Assembly (NCBI GenBank): GCA_031272805.1
Contig: JAISTC010000154.1
Coordinates: 1 to 41,728 of the forward strand
DNA from: Propionibacteriaceae bacterium
Lineage (GTDB): Bacteria; Actinomycetota; Actinomycetes; Propionibacteriales; Propionibacteriaceae
Length of the DNA: 41,728 nucleotides
Direction of reading: 5' to 3'
The position numbers and the translations under genes were made by a program. Each line of letters starts with the position of its first letter. Positions within the stretch are counted from its first letter, which is position 1. The notes below the pieces were generated by a model that made no database searches, was not told the DNA's origin, and saw only the letters and a list, made by a program, of their open reading frames with translations. Of the stretch, positions 18,149 through 26,433 are shown in pieces.

Positions 18149-19256
18149 ACGGACCGTCCGCGTGGCCGCCGAGCGGCCCTACGACGTGGCCGTCGGCGTC
18201 GGCGTCAGCTCCCGCCTCGCGGAGTGGACGGCCGGGCGCCGCGCCGCCGTCATCTACCCGGAGACCCGGCCGGAACTGGCCGCGCTCGCCACGGGCGGGA
18301 CCGGCGGCCCGCTCCGCCCCACCCTCATCCCCGTCCCCGACGCGGAGGCCGCCAAGACCCCCGCCGTCCTCGCCGCCTGCTGGGAGGCCCTGGCCGATGC
18401 CGGGCTGACCAGGGATGATGTCGTCGTCGGCGTCGGTGGCGGGGCCACCACCGACCTGGCCGGCTTCGTGGCCGCCACGTACCTCCGGGGCGTGGCGTAC
18501 GTCGCCTTGCCGACGACCGTCCTGGCGATGGCCGACGCGGCGGTCGGCGGCAAGACCGGCGTCAACCTGCCCCAGGGCAAGAACCTGGCCGGCGCGTTCT
18601 ACGAGCCGGTCGCCGTCCTCTGCGACCTCGGCCTGCTCCGGGGCCTCCCGGCCCGCGAGGTCTCGTCCGGCCTGGCGGAAATCCTCAAGGCCGGCTTCAT
18701 CGCCGACCGGGCCATCGCCGACCTGGCGGCGGCCGACCCGGCCGCGCTCCGCGACGTCACCTCCGACACGTTCGCCGACGCGCTGACCCGGGCCATCGCC
18801 GTCAAGGCGGCGGTGGTGACCAAGGACTTCCGCGAGGCCACCTCGGCCGGCGACGCGGTCGGCCGCGAGGCCCTCAACTACGGCCACACCCTGGCCCATG
18901 CCATCGAGCGGCGCGAGGGCTACGCCTGGCGCCACGGCGAGGCCGTCGCCGTCGGCATCGTCTGGGCCGCCCACGTCGCCCGGCGCCTCGGCCTGCTGGC
19001 GGCGGACGGCGTGACCTGGCAACGGGACCGCCTGGCCGCCGCCGGCCTCCCGGTGACGTACCGGGCCGACTGGGCCGACCTGCGGCCCGCCATGGCGCTC
19101 GACAAGAAGGCCCGCGGGACGACCCTGCGCCTGGTCCTGCTCGACGGCCTCGGCCACCCCGTCATCCGCGCCGGCGTCGACGAGGCCGTCCTGGCCGCCG
19201 CCCTGGCCGACCTCAGCCCCGACCGCCGTCCCCAACCCAGCCCCGAGGAGCCCTGA
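18141..19256 (+). CDS. aroB: 3-dehydroquinate synthase
   Basis: VVGVGGGATTDLAGFVAATYLRGVAYVALPTTVLAMADAAVGGKTGVNLPQGKNLAGAFYEP ... REALNYGHTLAHAIE. Confidence 0.97.
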   Translation: MTERTVRVAAERPYDVAVGVGVSSRLAEWTAGRRAAVIYPETRPELAALATGGTGGPLRPTLIPVPDAEAAKTPAVLAACWEALADAGLTRDDVVVGVGGGATTDLAGFVAATYLRGVAYVALPTTVLAMADAAVGGKTGVNLPQGKNLAGAFYEPVAVLCDLGLLRGLPAREVSSGLAEILKAGFIADRAIADLAAADPAALRDVTSDTFADALTRAIAVKAAVVTKDFREATSAGDAVGREALNYGHTLAHAIERREGYAWRHGEAVAVGIVWAAHVARRLGLLAADGVTWQRDRLAAAGLPVTYRADWADLRPAMALDKKARGTTLRLVLLDGLGHPVIRAGVDEAVLAAALADLSPDRRPQPSPEEP

Positions 19257-19933
19257 TGTACGTCGCCGAACAATTCCAGATGCCCGGCGCGGACGCCCGG
19301 AACATGGTCCAGACCTCCCGCTACGGCAACCTCGTTACGGTCGCGCCGGACGGGCGGCCGGTGGCCACGTTCCTGCCCTGGGCGTTCGCGCCCGACCCCG
19401 ACCGGCTCCTGACCCACGTGGCCCGCGTCAACACCCAGTGGACCCATGTCAACGGCCCCGCCCTCGTCGTCTTCGACGGCCTCCACGGCCCGGTCGAGGC
19501 CGACTGGAAGGCCGGCTTCGACATCGGCCAGAGCTCGCCCGGCCTCGACTACGAGGCCGTCCACGTCTGGGGCGAACTGGTGGCCTCCGACGACCCAGCC
19601 GCGATCTTCGACTCGTGGGACCGCCTCATCGTCGCCCACGAGACCAAGCCCCGGACCGCCGAGATGGACCAGGACTGGCTGGCCCGCCTGGCCAAGGCCA
19701 CCATCGCCGTGGAGGTCCGGATCACGGAGGTCCAGGCCAAGTCCAAGCTGTCGCAGGCCCAGTGCCCGGCGGACATCCGCCACATCGCCGACCAGACCGA
19801 GCTGACCTGCCCGGCCCTGGCGGCCCGCATCCGGGAGGTGGCGTTGCCGTACGCCGAGCGGCGCGAGGCGCTCGTCGCCGGGGCGCGTCAGAGCGGGGGG
19901 TACACTATGCGCGGCACAAAGACGAATGATTAA
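19256..19933 (+). CDS. PaiB-like FMN-binding protein
   Basis: MYVAEQFQMPGADARNMVQTSRYGNLVTVAPDGRPVATFLPW ... HVARVNTQWTH ... ALVVFDGLHGPV ... AKSKLSQAQ; start overlaps the aroB stop. Confidence 0.8.
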   Translation: MYVAEQFQMPGADARNMVQTSRYGNLVTVAPDGRPVATFLPWAFAPDPDRLLTHVARVNTQWTHVNGPALVVFDGLHGPVEADWKAGFDIGQSSPGLDYEAVHVWGELVASDDPAAIFDSWDRLIVAHETKPRTAEMDQDWLARLAKATIAVEVRITEVQAKSKLSQAQCPADIRHIADQTELTCPALAARIREVALPYAERREALVAGARQSGGYTMRGTKTND

Positions 19934-19945
19934 AGGAGACTTGTC

Positions 19946-20503
19946 GTGGCTTCGACGAACGACCTGAAGAATGGGATGGTGCTGGACCTGGACGGCCAGC
20001 TCTGGAGCGTGGTGTGGTTCCAGCACCACAAGCCGGGCAAGGGCAACACGGTAGTCCGGACCAAGCTCAAGCACGTCCTCACGGGGAAGGTCGTCGACCG
20101 GACGTTCAACTCCGACACGAAGGTTGACACGGCCCAGGTCGACCGCCGCGAGATGCAGTACCTCTACCACGACGGCGACGGCTACGTCTTCATGGACACG
20201 GAGGACTTCACTCAGATGCTGATCCCCGACGACACGGTCGGCGACGCCAAGAACTACCTCCTGGAGAACCAGACGGCGACGGTCGCGCTCCACGACGGCA
20301 ACCCCCTCTTCCTGGAGCTCCCGGCGTCGGTCGAGCTCGAGGTGACGTACACGGAGCCCGGCCTCCAGGGCGACCGGTCCTCGGCCGGGACGAAGCCCGC
20401 CACGCTGGAAACCGGCGTCACGATCCAGGTCCCGCTGTTCCTCACGACCGGCGAGCGCATCAAGGTCGACACCCGCACGGGCGAATACATCTCGCGTGTC
20501 TGA
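19946..20503 (+). CDS. efp: Translation elongation factor P
   Basis: [56 protein letters not shown]. Confidence 0.98.
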   Translation: MASTNDLKNGMVLDLDGQLWSVVWFQHHKPGKGNTVVRTKLKHVLTGKVVDRTFNSDTKVDTAQVDRREMQYLYHDGDGYVFMDTEDFTQMLIPDDTVGDAKNYLLENQTATVALHDGNPLFLELPASVELEVTYTEPGLQGDRSSAGTKPATLETGVTIQVPLFLTTGERIKVDTRTGEYISRV

Positions 20504-20924
20504 GCCCCAGCCCAGCCACCGCTCCGCGCGCCGCAAGGCCCGGAAGTACGCCCTGGACGTGCTGTTCGCGGCCGACCTGCAGGAGGTCGACCCGACGGCC
20601 ATCGTGGCCCAGGGCCTCGTCACGACCCAGACGGCCCTCCCGGCCTACACGCGCGAGCTGGTCGAAGGGGTCTGGGACAACCGGTTCGAGGTCGACGGCC
20701 TCATCGCGGCCCACCTGAAACAGGGCTGGACGGTCGAGCGCATGCCCGCGGTCGACCGGGCGCTGGCCCGGATCGCGGTCTACGAGATCACGCACACGGC
20801 CACCCCGCCGGAAGTGGCGATCAGCGAAGCGGTCGCCTTGGCGGCCGAGCTGTCGACCGACACGTCCCCCGCCTTCCTGACAGGCGTCCTGGGCGCGGTG
20901 GCGCGGGCCCAGACCGCGGCGTAG
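20496..20924 (+). CDS. nusB: Transcription antitermination factor NusB
   Basis: [19 protein letters not shown] ... [39 protein letters not shown] ... FLTGVLGAV. Confidence 0.96.
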   Translation: MSEPQPSHRSARRKARKYALDVLFAADLQEVDPTAIVAQGLVTTQTALPAYTRELVEGVWDNRFEVDGLIAAHLKQGWTVERMPAVDRALARIAVYEITHTATPPEVAISEAVALAAELSTDTSPAFLTGVLGAVARAQTAA

Positions 20925-20929
20925 CTGCC

Positions 20930-21388
20930 CTACCCGGCCAACTTCTGGCACAACTGCCGCAGGGTCTCCTGCTCCGCCAAACTGAGCTGGCCCGTGACCG
21001 CCGCCGCCACGTGCGTGCCGTGCGCCAGCCCCAACCGCCGTTGAGCGGCCTGCCCGGCGTCCGTCAACGTCACGAGGACCGAGCGCCCGTCCGCCGGGTT
21101 GCGCTGTTTTTCGACCAGGCCGCGGGCGGCCAGCCGGTCGACCAGCCGCGACAGGCCCGGCTGCGACAGCAGCACGGCCTGCTCGAGTGAGCCGACCGGG
21201 ACCGGCCCGCCCGCCTTGGCCAACGTGTAGAGCACGTCGTAGTCGCGCAACGTCACGTCGCCCCATTCGGGCGCCGCCGCGAACTGGCGCAACAGGCGCG
21301 TGTGGGCGGTCAACAGGGCCTCCCACGCCGCGTTGGCCAAGGCCAGGCCGGAGCCCTCAGAACCGCGGGTAGCTGATGGGCGTGACAT
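20930..21388 (-). CDS. MarR-family transcriptional regulator
   Basis: LRDYDVLYTLAKAGGPVPVGSLEQAVLLSQPGLSRLVDRLAARGLVEKQRNPADGRSVLVTLTDAGQAAQRR; start overlaps the 3' end of the LLM gene. Confidence 0.93.
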   Translation of the reverse strand: MSRPSATRGSEGSGLALANAAWEALLTAHTRLLRQFAAAPEWGDVTLRDYDVLYTLAKAGGPVPVGSLEQAVLLSQPGLSRLVDRLAARGLVEKQRNPADGRSVLVTLTDAGQAAQRRLGLAHGTHVAAAVTGQLSLAEQETLRQLCQKLAG

Positions 21389-22544
21389 CGTCGGAATCCT
21401 CGTACGGGCTCGTCCCCGTCACGTTGTCGCCGCGGTTGGCGCGCGGGCGCGGCTGGCGCGGCGCGGCGTCGCCGTACTTCGCCCGGACCAGCGCCGCGTG
21501 GGTCGGCCCCGCCGGCACGTCCGCCCCGCGCCCGGCCGCCAGCTCCTGACGCAACACGGGCACGACCTCGCCGCCCAGCAATTCGAGCTGGTCGAGGACG
21601 GTCCCGAGCGGCAGCCCGCCGTGGTCGGCCAGGAACAGGAGGCGTTGGAAGTCGCCGAAGTGCTCGCGGAAGGTCAGGGTCTTGTCGATGACCTCCTGGA
21701 CCGAGCCGACGACCAGCGGCGTCGTGGCCTCGACCTCCTCCAGGGACGGGCCGCCGCCGTAGACCGGGGCGGCGTCGAAGTAGGGCCGGAACTCCTGCTT
21801 GGCCTGCTGCGACGTCTGACCGATGTACGCCTGGGCGCCCACGCCGACGATCGCCTGGCGGGCGCTGCCGTGGCCGTGGAACTCGAAGCGCTCGCGGTAG
21901 AACTCGACCAGGCGGATGAAGTGGTCCTTCGGCCAGAAGATGTTGTTGGCGAAGAAGCCGTCGCCGTAGAAGGCCGCCTGCTCGGCGATCTCGGGCGTCC
22001 GGATCGAGCCGTGCCAGACGAACGGCGGCACGTCGTCCAGCGGTCGCGGGATCGACGTGAAACCCTGGAGCGGCGTCCGGAACTCGCCGGACCAATCGAC
22101 CACGTCGTGACGCCACAACCCGTGCAGCAGCGCGTAGTTCTCCAGCGCCAGCGCCAGCGACTGGCGGATGTCCTGGCCGAACCAGGGGTAGACCGGGGCC
22201 GTGTTGCCGCGGCCGAGCATCAGGTCGACGCGGCCGTCGGCCAGGTGCTGGAGGAGTGCGTACTCCTCGGCGATCCGGACCGGGTCGTTGGTCGTGATGA
22301 GCGTCGTGGCGGTCGACAGGAGGATCCGGTCGGTCCGGGCGGCGATGGCCGCCAGCAGCGTCGTGGGCGAGGACGAGAAGAAGGGCGGGTTGTGGTGCTC
22401 GCCGATGGCGAACACGTCCAGCCCGACCTCCTCCGCCTTCTCCGCGATGGCGACGGCGGCCTGGATCCGCTCGTGCTCGCTCGGCGTCACGCCGGAAACC
22501 GGGTCACGCGTGACGTCGCTGACCGAAAAGATGCCAATCTGCAT
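21357..22544 (-). CDS. LLM-class flavin-dependent oxidoreductase (luciferase-like; possibly the CE1758 subfamily)
   Basis: MQIGIFSVSDV ... GLDVFAIGEHHNPPFFSSSPTTLLAAIAARTDRILLSTATTLITTNDPVRIAEEYALLQHLADGRVDLMLGRGN. Confidence 0.92.
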   Translation of the reverse strand: MQIGIFSVSDVTRDPVSGVTPSEHERIQAAVAIAEKAEEVGLDVFAIGEHHNPPFFSSSPTTLLAAIAARTDRILLSTATTLITTNDPVRIAEEYALLQHLADGRVDLMLGRGNTAPVYPWFGQDIRQSLALALENYALLHGLWRHDVVDWSGEFRTPLQGFTSIPRPLDDVPPFVWHGSIRTPEIAEQAAFYGDGFFANNIFWPKDHFIRLVEFYRERFEFHGHGSARQAIVGVGAQAYIGQTSQQAKQEFRPYFDAAPVYGGGPSLEEVEATTPLVVGSVQEVIDKTLTFREHFGDFQRLLFLADHGGLPLGTVLDQLELLGGEVVPVLRQELAAGRGADVPAGPTHAALVRAKYGDAAPRQPRPRANRGDNVTGTSPYEDSDDVTPISYPRF

Positions 22545-22623
22545 GAAGTGCTCCCTCGTAGATATATGCGGATGCATGTATACCACGGAGCGCGGCGTTT
22601 GTCATCCCGGCAGGATGACGCGG

Positions 22624-23694
22624 TCAGCGCTGGGTCGGCGCGGTCCAGTCGACCGCGAAGCCGATCGGCACGAGGCGCCGCGGGTTCAGGTGGGGGTGGG
22701 TGATGAAGTAGTGGCGCTTGATGTGGTCGAACTTCGTCGTCGTGCGGAACGCCGGCTGCTGGTAGAGGAAGCGGGCGTAGTCCCACAGGTTGGAGTAGTC
22801 GACCAGGCGCCGGAGGTTGGCCTTGAAGTGCGTCACGTACACGGCGTCGAAGCGCGCCAGCGTCACCCAGAGCCGGATGTCCGCCTCCGTCAGCCGGTCG
22901 CCGAACAGGTAGGTCCGGTCCGCCAGCCGCCGCTCCAGGTCGTCCAGGGTCTCGAACAGTGCCGTCACCGCCCGGTCGTAGGCCGCCTGAGTCAGCGCCC
23001 CGCCGGCCTGGTACACCCCGTTGTTGACCGTCCGGTAGACCCGGTCGTTGAGCGCGTCGATCGCCTCCCGCAGGTCGGCCGGGTAGAGGTCGACCTCCGG
23101 GTGGGCCGCCCACTCGTTGAACTCGGCGCCCAGGTCGAGGGAGATGTCGGGGAAGTTGTTCGACACGATCTGGCCGGTCACGCTGTCCCACAGGACCGGC
23201 ACGGAGACGTGGCCCGGGAACCCGGGGACGGTCTGTTCGTACGCCTCGCGCAACAGCGTGAAGTGGTTGTACGGGTCGCCCGTCAGGTCCGGGCCCGGCC
23301 GGAACGCCCAGCCGCGCGCGTCGCGGATCGGGTCGACGACCGCCACCCCGACCACATCCTGCAGCCCCTTCAACTCGCGCACGATCAACTGCCGCTGCGC
23401 CCACGGGCAGGCGTAGGAGACGTACAGGACGTAGCGGTCGGGGGCGGCCGGGAAGTCCCCCGTCACGAGCGCCCCCGTCACGTTGTCCGGCGCCGGCCGG
23501 CGGTCGGCCGGGGGTTCTGGGGCCCCGGCTTTGACCCGGCCCTGGAGCGGGTAGGGCGGGCGGACGACGTCGCCGCCGGGCGTGTGGCTGAACAGGCCCT
23601 TGGCCGGGGTGGCGGGGTCGCCGTAGGCGGCGTAGACGTCGAAGTCGACGGGCGAGGCCCAGGGCGGCGGGCCGGGTAGGGTGCGGACGGGCAT
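22624..23694 (-). CDS. Glutathionyl-hydroquinone reductase-like protein (Xi-class GST), paralogue 1
   Basis: YVLYVSYACPWAQRQLIVRELKGL (CPWA active site), VPVLWDSVTGQIVSNNFPDI, VNNGVYQAG, RTYLFGDRLTEADIRLWVTLARFDAVYVTHFK. Confidence 0.92.
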   Translation of the reverse strand: MPVRTLPGPPPWASPVDFDVYAAYGDPATPAKGLFSHTPGGDVVRPPYPLQGRVKAGAPEPPADRRPAPDNVTGALVTGDFPAAPDRYVLYVSYACPWAQRQLIVRELKGLQDVVGVAVVDPIRDARGWAFRPGPDLTGDPYNHFTLLREAYEQTVPGFPGHVSVPVLWDSVTGQIVSNNFPDISLDLGAEFNEWAAHPEVDLYPADLREAIDALNDRVYRTVNNGVYQAGGALTQAAYDRAVTALFETLDDLERRLADRTYLFGDRLTEADIRLWVTLARFDAVYVTHFKANLRRLVDYSNLWDYARFLYQQPAFRTTTKFDHIKRHYFITHPHLNPRRLVPIGFAVDWTAPTQR

Positions 23695-23710
23695 GACGGG
23701 TTCCTTTCCG

Positions 23711-23781
23711 AGGCGGAGACCGGAATCGAACCGACCTAAACGGATTTGCAGTCCGCTGCCTAACCACTCGGCCACTCCGCC
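23711..23781 (-). tRNA. tRNA-Cys (GCA)
   Basis: Reverse complement GGCGGAGTGGCCGAGTGGTTAGGCAGCGGACTGCAAATCCGTTTAGGTCGGTTCGATTCCGGTCTCCGCCT folds as a cloverleaf: 7-bp acceptor stem, GCA anticodon in CTGCAAA, GGTTCGATTCC T arm. Confidence 0.93.
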
Positions 23782-23816
23782 CGGCGGCCGGCCCGGTCCC
23801 GAGCCCGGGCCAGTCG

Positions 23817-23928
23817 CGTATACGGGCGTATACGAACGTGGACGTTAGCACTGGGACACGGCCCTGGCAAGTCCATTCCAGACTCGCCCCGGGCCGCGCG
23901 TATACGCTTGCATACAGACGGATACGTG
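23817..23928. promoter_or_regulatory. Cluster of CGTATACG palindromes upstream of the ABC transporter operon
   Basis: CGTATACG at 23817-23824, 23827-23834 and 23899-23906, followed by GCATAC and GATACG. Confidence 0.5.
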
Positions 23929-23989
23929 TGCTAGCTTCCCTGCCACCGTGGCGCCACCCGCCACTCAGGGAACTCGACAAGGGAACACC

Positions 23990-24886
23990 ATGAAGAAATA
24001 TCCATTGCCACTGGCCGGATTGCTCCTCGCCTTCTCGGGGCTGCTGGCCGGCTGCGCCGGGGAGACCCAGGCCTCGGACCCCGTGACCGGTGCGGCCGCG
24101 GACGGCGGCAACAGCGTGACGGCCGACTCCGCGGCCGGCGTCCAGCAGGTCCTGGTCGGCACGTCCGGCGCCCCCAAGCCCTACATCTACTTCGACGACG
24201 ACAACAACCTGACCGGCTACGACCACGACGTCGTCGTCGCCATCGACGCCTACCTGCCGGACTACGAGTTCACGTACGAGGTGACGGAGTTCGCCAGCAT
24301 CTTCGGCGGCCTCGACGCGGGCCGCTACCAGATGGGCGACAACAACTTCACGCGCAAGCCGGAGCGCGAGGAGAAGTACCTGTTCGGCTCGGAGCCCTAC
24401 GTCTACAACTGGACGGTCGTGGTCGTGGCGGCCGGCAATCCGGACCACATCCAGACCCTGGCCGACCTCGGCGGCAAGAAGGTCTACACCGATGATTCCG
24501 GCGGCTTCGCCCAGATCTTCTTCGACAGCTACAACGCCGCCCACCCGGACAACCCGATTGAGACCATCTACTCCGGGGCCGACGGCGCCAAGCAGCTCCT
24601 CGACCTCTCCCAAGGCGTGGTCGACTTCTCCCTGCTGGAAATCCCGATGTTCGACAACTACGTGGCGACGTATTCGGAGCTCAAGGACAAGATCGACTAC
24701 GTCCAGTTGAGCCAGGAGGAGACCCAGCAGATCCAGGACCCCTACGGCTGGTTCATCTTCCCCAAGACCGACGCCGGCCAGAAGCTGGCCGACCGGGTGG
24801 ACGAGGCGATCCGGGCGCTCGACGCCGACGGCACGCTCGTGGCCCTGTCGGACAAGTACTTCGGCTTCGACATGACCGGGCGCTGA
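23990..24886 (+). CDS. Amino-acid ABC transporter substrate-binding lipoprotein
   Basis: MKKYPLPLAGLLLAFSGLLAGCAGE lipobox; KPYIYFDDDNNLTGYDHDVVVAIDAYLPDYEFTYEVTEFASIFGGLDAGRYQM. Confidence 0.93.
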   Translation: MKKYPLPLAGLLLAFSGLLAGCAGETQASDPVTGAAADGGNSVTADSAAGVQQVLVGTSGAPKPYIYFDDDNNLTGYDHDVVVAIDAYLPDYEFTYEVTEFASIFGGLDAGRYQMGDNNFTRKPEREEKYLFGSEPYVYNWTVVVVAAGNPDHIQTLADLGGKKVYTDDSGGFAQIFFDSYNAAHPDNPIETIYSGADGAKQLLDLSQGVVDFSLLEIPMFDNYVATYSELKDKIDYVQLSQEETQQIQDPYGWFIFPKTDAGQKLADRVDEAIRALDADGTLVALSDKYFGFDMTGR

Positions 24887-24912
24887 CCCGGGATGCGGCC
24901 AGGAGGCCAGCG

Positions 24913-25692
24913 ATGCTATTCGATTTCGGGCTGGTATTCCGCCAGATCCCCAAGATCCTGAAGTACCTGCCGGTGACGCTGGAGATCGCCGTCGCGGCGA
25001 TGGCCTTCAGCCTCATCCTCGGTTTCCTCGTCGCGCTCATCAAGATCAAGCGGGTCCGCGTCCTGACCCCCCTGGCCGGCTTCTACGTCTCGTTCACGCG
25101 CGGCACGCCGATCCTGGTCCAGCTCTACGCCACCTACTACGGCATCCCGTTCTTCCTCCAGTTCTGCAACGCCAAGCTGGGGACGGACTGGAACGTCAAC
25201 GGCGTGCCGCCGATCGTGTTCGCCCTGGTGGCGCTGGCGCTGAACGACGCGGCCTACTCCTCCGAGGCCATCCGCGCGGCGATCGTGGCGGTCGACCGGG
25301 GTCAGGTCGAGGCGGCCCACTCGATCGGGATGACGACGTGGCAAACCCTCCGCCGCGTCGTCATCCCGGAGGCCCTCGTGATCGCGCTGCCGAGCCTCGG
25401 CAACGCGTTCATCGGCATGATCAAGGGGACCAGCCTCGTCTTCGTCTGCGCCGTCGTCGACATGACGGCCGCCGGCCGGATGCTGGCGGCCCGCAACTTC
25501 CGCTACTTCGAGATGTACGTCTCGCTGGCCATCATCTACTGGGTCATCACGCTCGTCGTGGCGCGCCTGCTGGTCGTGTGGGAGCGGCGGCTGCGGCGGG
25601 ACGCGCGCGGCGTCAAGGGCCTCGCCCCGACGGAAGGAGGCACGCGCGATGAACTCGATGATTCGACTGCGCGGCTTACGCAAAAGGTTTGA
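24913..25692 (+). CDS. Polar amino-acid ABC transporter permease
   Basis: YLPVTLEIAVAAMAFSLILGFLVALIKI ... SFTRGTPILVQLYATYYGIPF ... EAAHSIGMTTWQTLRRVVIPEALVIALPSLGN. Confidence 0.95.
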   Translation: MLFDFGLVFRQIPKILKYLPVTLEIAVAAMAFSLILGFLVALIKIKRVRVLTPLAGFYVSFTRGTPILVQLYATYYGIPFFLQFCNAKLGTDWNVNGVPPIVFALVALALNDAAYSSEAIRAAIVAVDRGQVEAAHSIGMTTWQTLRRVVIPEALVIALPSLGNAFIGMIKGTSLVFVCAVVDMTAAGRMLAARNFRYFEMYVSLAIIYWVITLVVARLLVVWERRLRRDARGVKGLAPTEGGTRDELDDSTARLTQKV

Positions 25693-26410
25693 CCACATCG
25701 AGGTCCTGAAGGGCATCGACCTGGACGTGGCCGAGGGCGAGGTCCTCGGCGTCATCGGGGCGAGCGGCTCCGGCAAGTCGACGCTGCTGCGCTGCCTCGA
25801 CTTCCTGGAGGTCCCCGACGCCGGGGAGATCACGCTCGACGGCCGGGCCGTCGACGCGGCCCACGCCACGAAGGCCGACGTCCGCTACCTCCGCCGCCAC
25901 ACGGCCATGGTCTTCCAGCTCTTCCACCTGTTCACGTACAAGACGGCCCTGGAGAACGTCATGGAGGGCCTCGTGACCGTCCAGAAACTGGACAAGGTCA
26001 CGGCCGAGGCGGTCTCGCGCGACCTGCTCGACCGCGTCGGGCTGGGCGACCGCGTCGACCACTTCCCCAGCCAGTTGAGCGGCGGCCAGCAGCAGCGCGT
26101 CGCCATCGCCCGGTCCCTCGCCCTCAACCCCAAGGTGATGCTCCTCGACGAGCCGACCTCCGCCCTCGACCCGGAGTCGATCGCGGGCGTGCTAGCGGTC
26201 ATCCGGGACGTCGCGGCGGAGGGCCGGACGATGGTCATCGTCTCCCACGAGATGAACTTCATCTCCGACATCGCCGACCAGGTCGTGTTCCTCAACGACG
26301 GCGAGATCCTCGAGCGGGGCACCCCGGCCCAGGTCCTCGGCGCCCCCGCCACCGAGCGCGCCCGCCAGTTCCTGGCCCGCGCCAACCTGACCTTGAGCCG
26401 CGCCGCCTGA
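25649..26410 (+). CDS. Amino-acid ABC transporter ATP-binding protein
   Basis: VIGASGSGKSTLLRCLDFLEVPDAGEI, LSGGQQQRVAIARSLALNPKVMLLDEPTSALDPE. Confidence 0.97.
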   Translation: MNSMIRLRGLRKRFDHIEVLKGIDLDVAEGEVLGVIGASGSGKSTLLRCLDFLEVPDAGEITLDGRAVDAAHATKADVRYLRRHTAMVFQLFHLFTYKTALENVMEGLVTVQKLDKVTAEAVSRDLLDRVGLGDRVDHFPSQLSGGQQQRVAIARSLALNPKVMLLDEPTSALDPESIAGVLAVIRDVAAEGRTMVIVSHEMNFISDIADQVVFLNDGEILERGTPAQVLGAPATERARQFLARANLTLSRAA

Positions 26411-26433
26411 GCCATCCCGGAAGGAGCCCACCC

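Noticed and set aside
23711-23781. tRNA-Cys as an integration site (att) for a mobile element
   Set aside because: No integrase gene and no direct repeat of the tRNA 3' end seen in the window.
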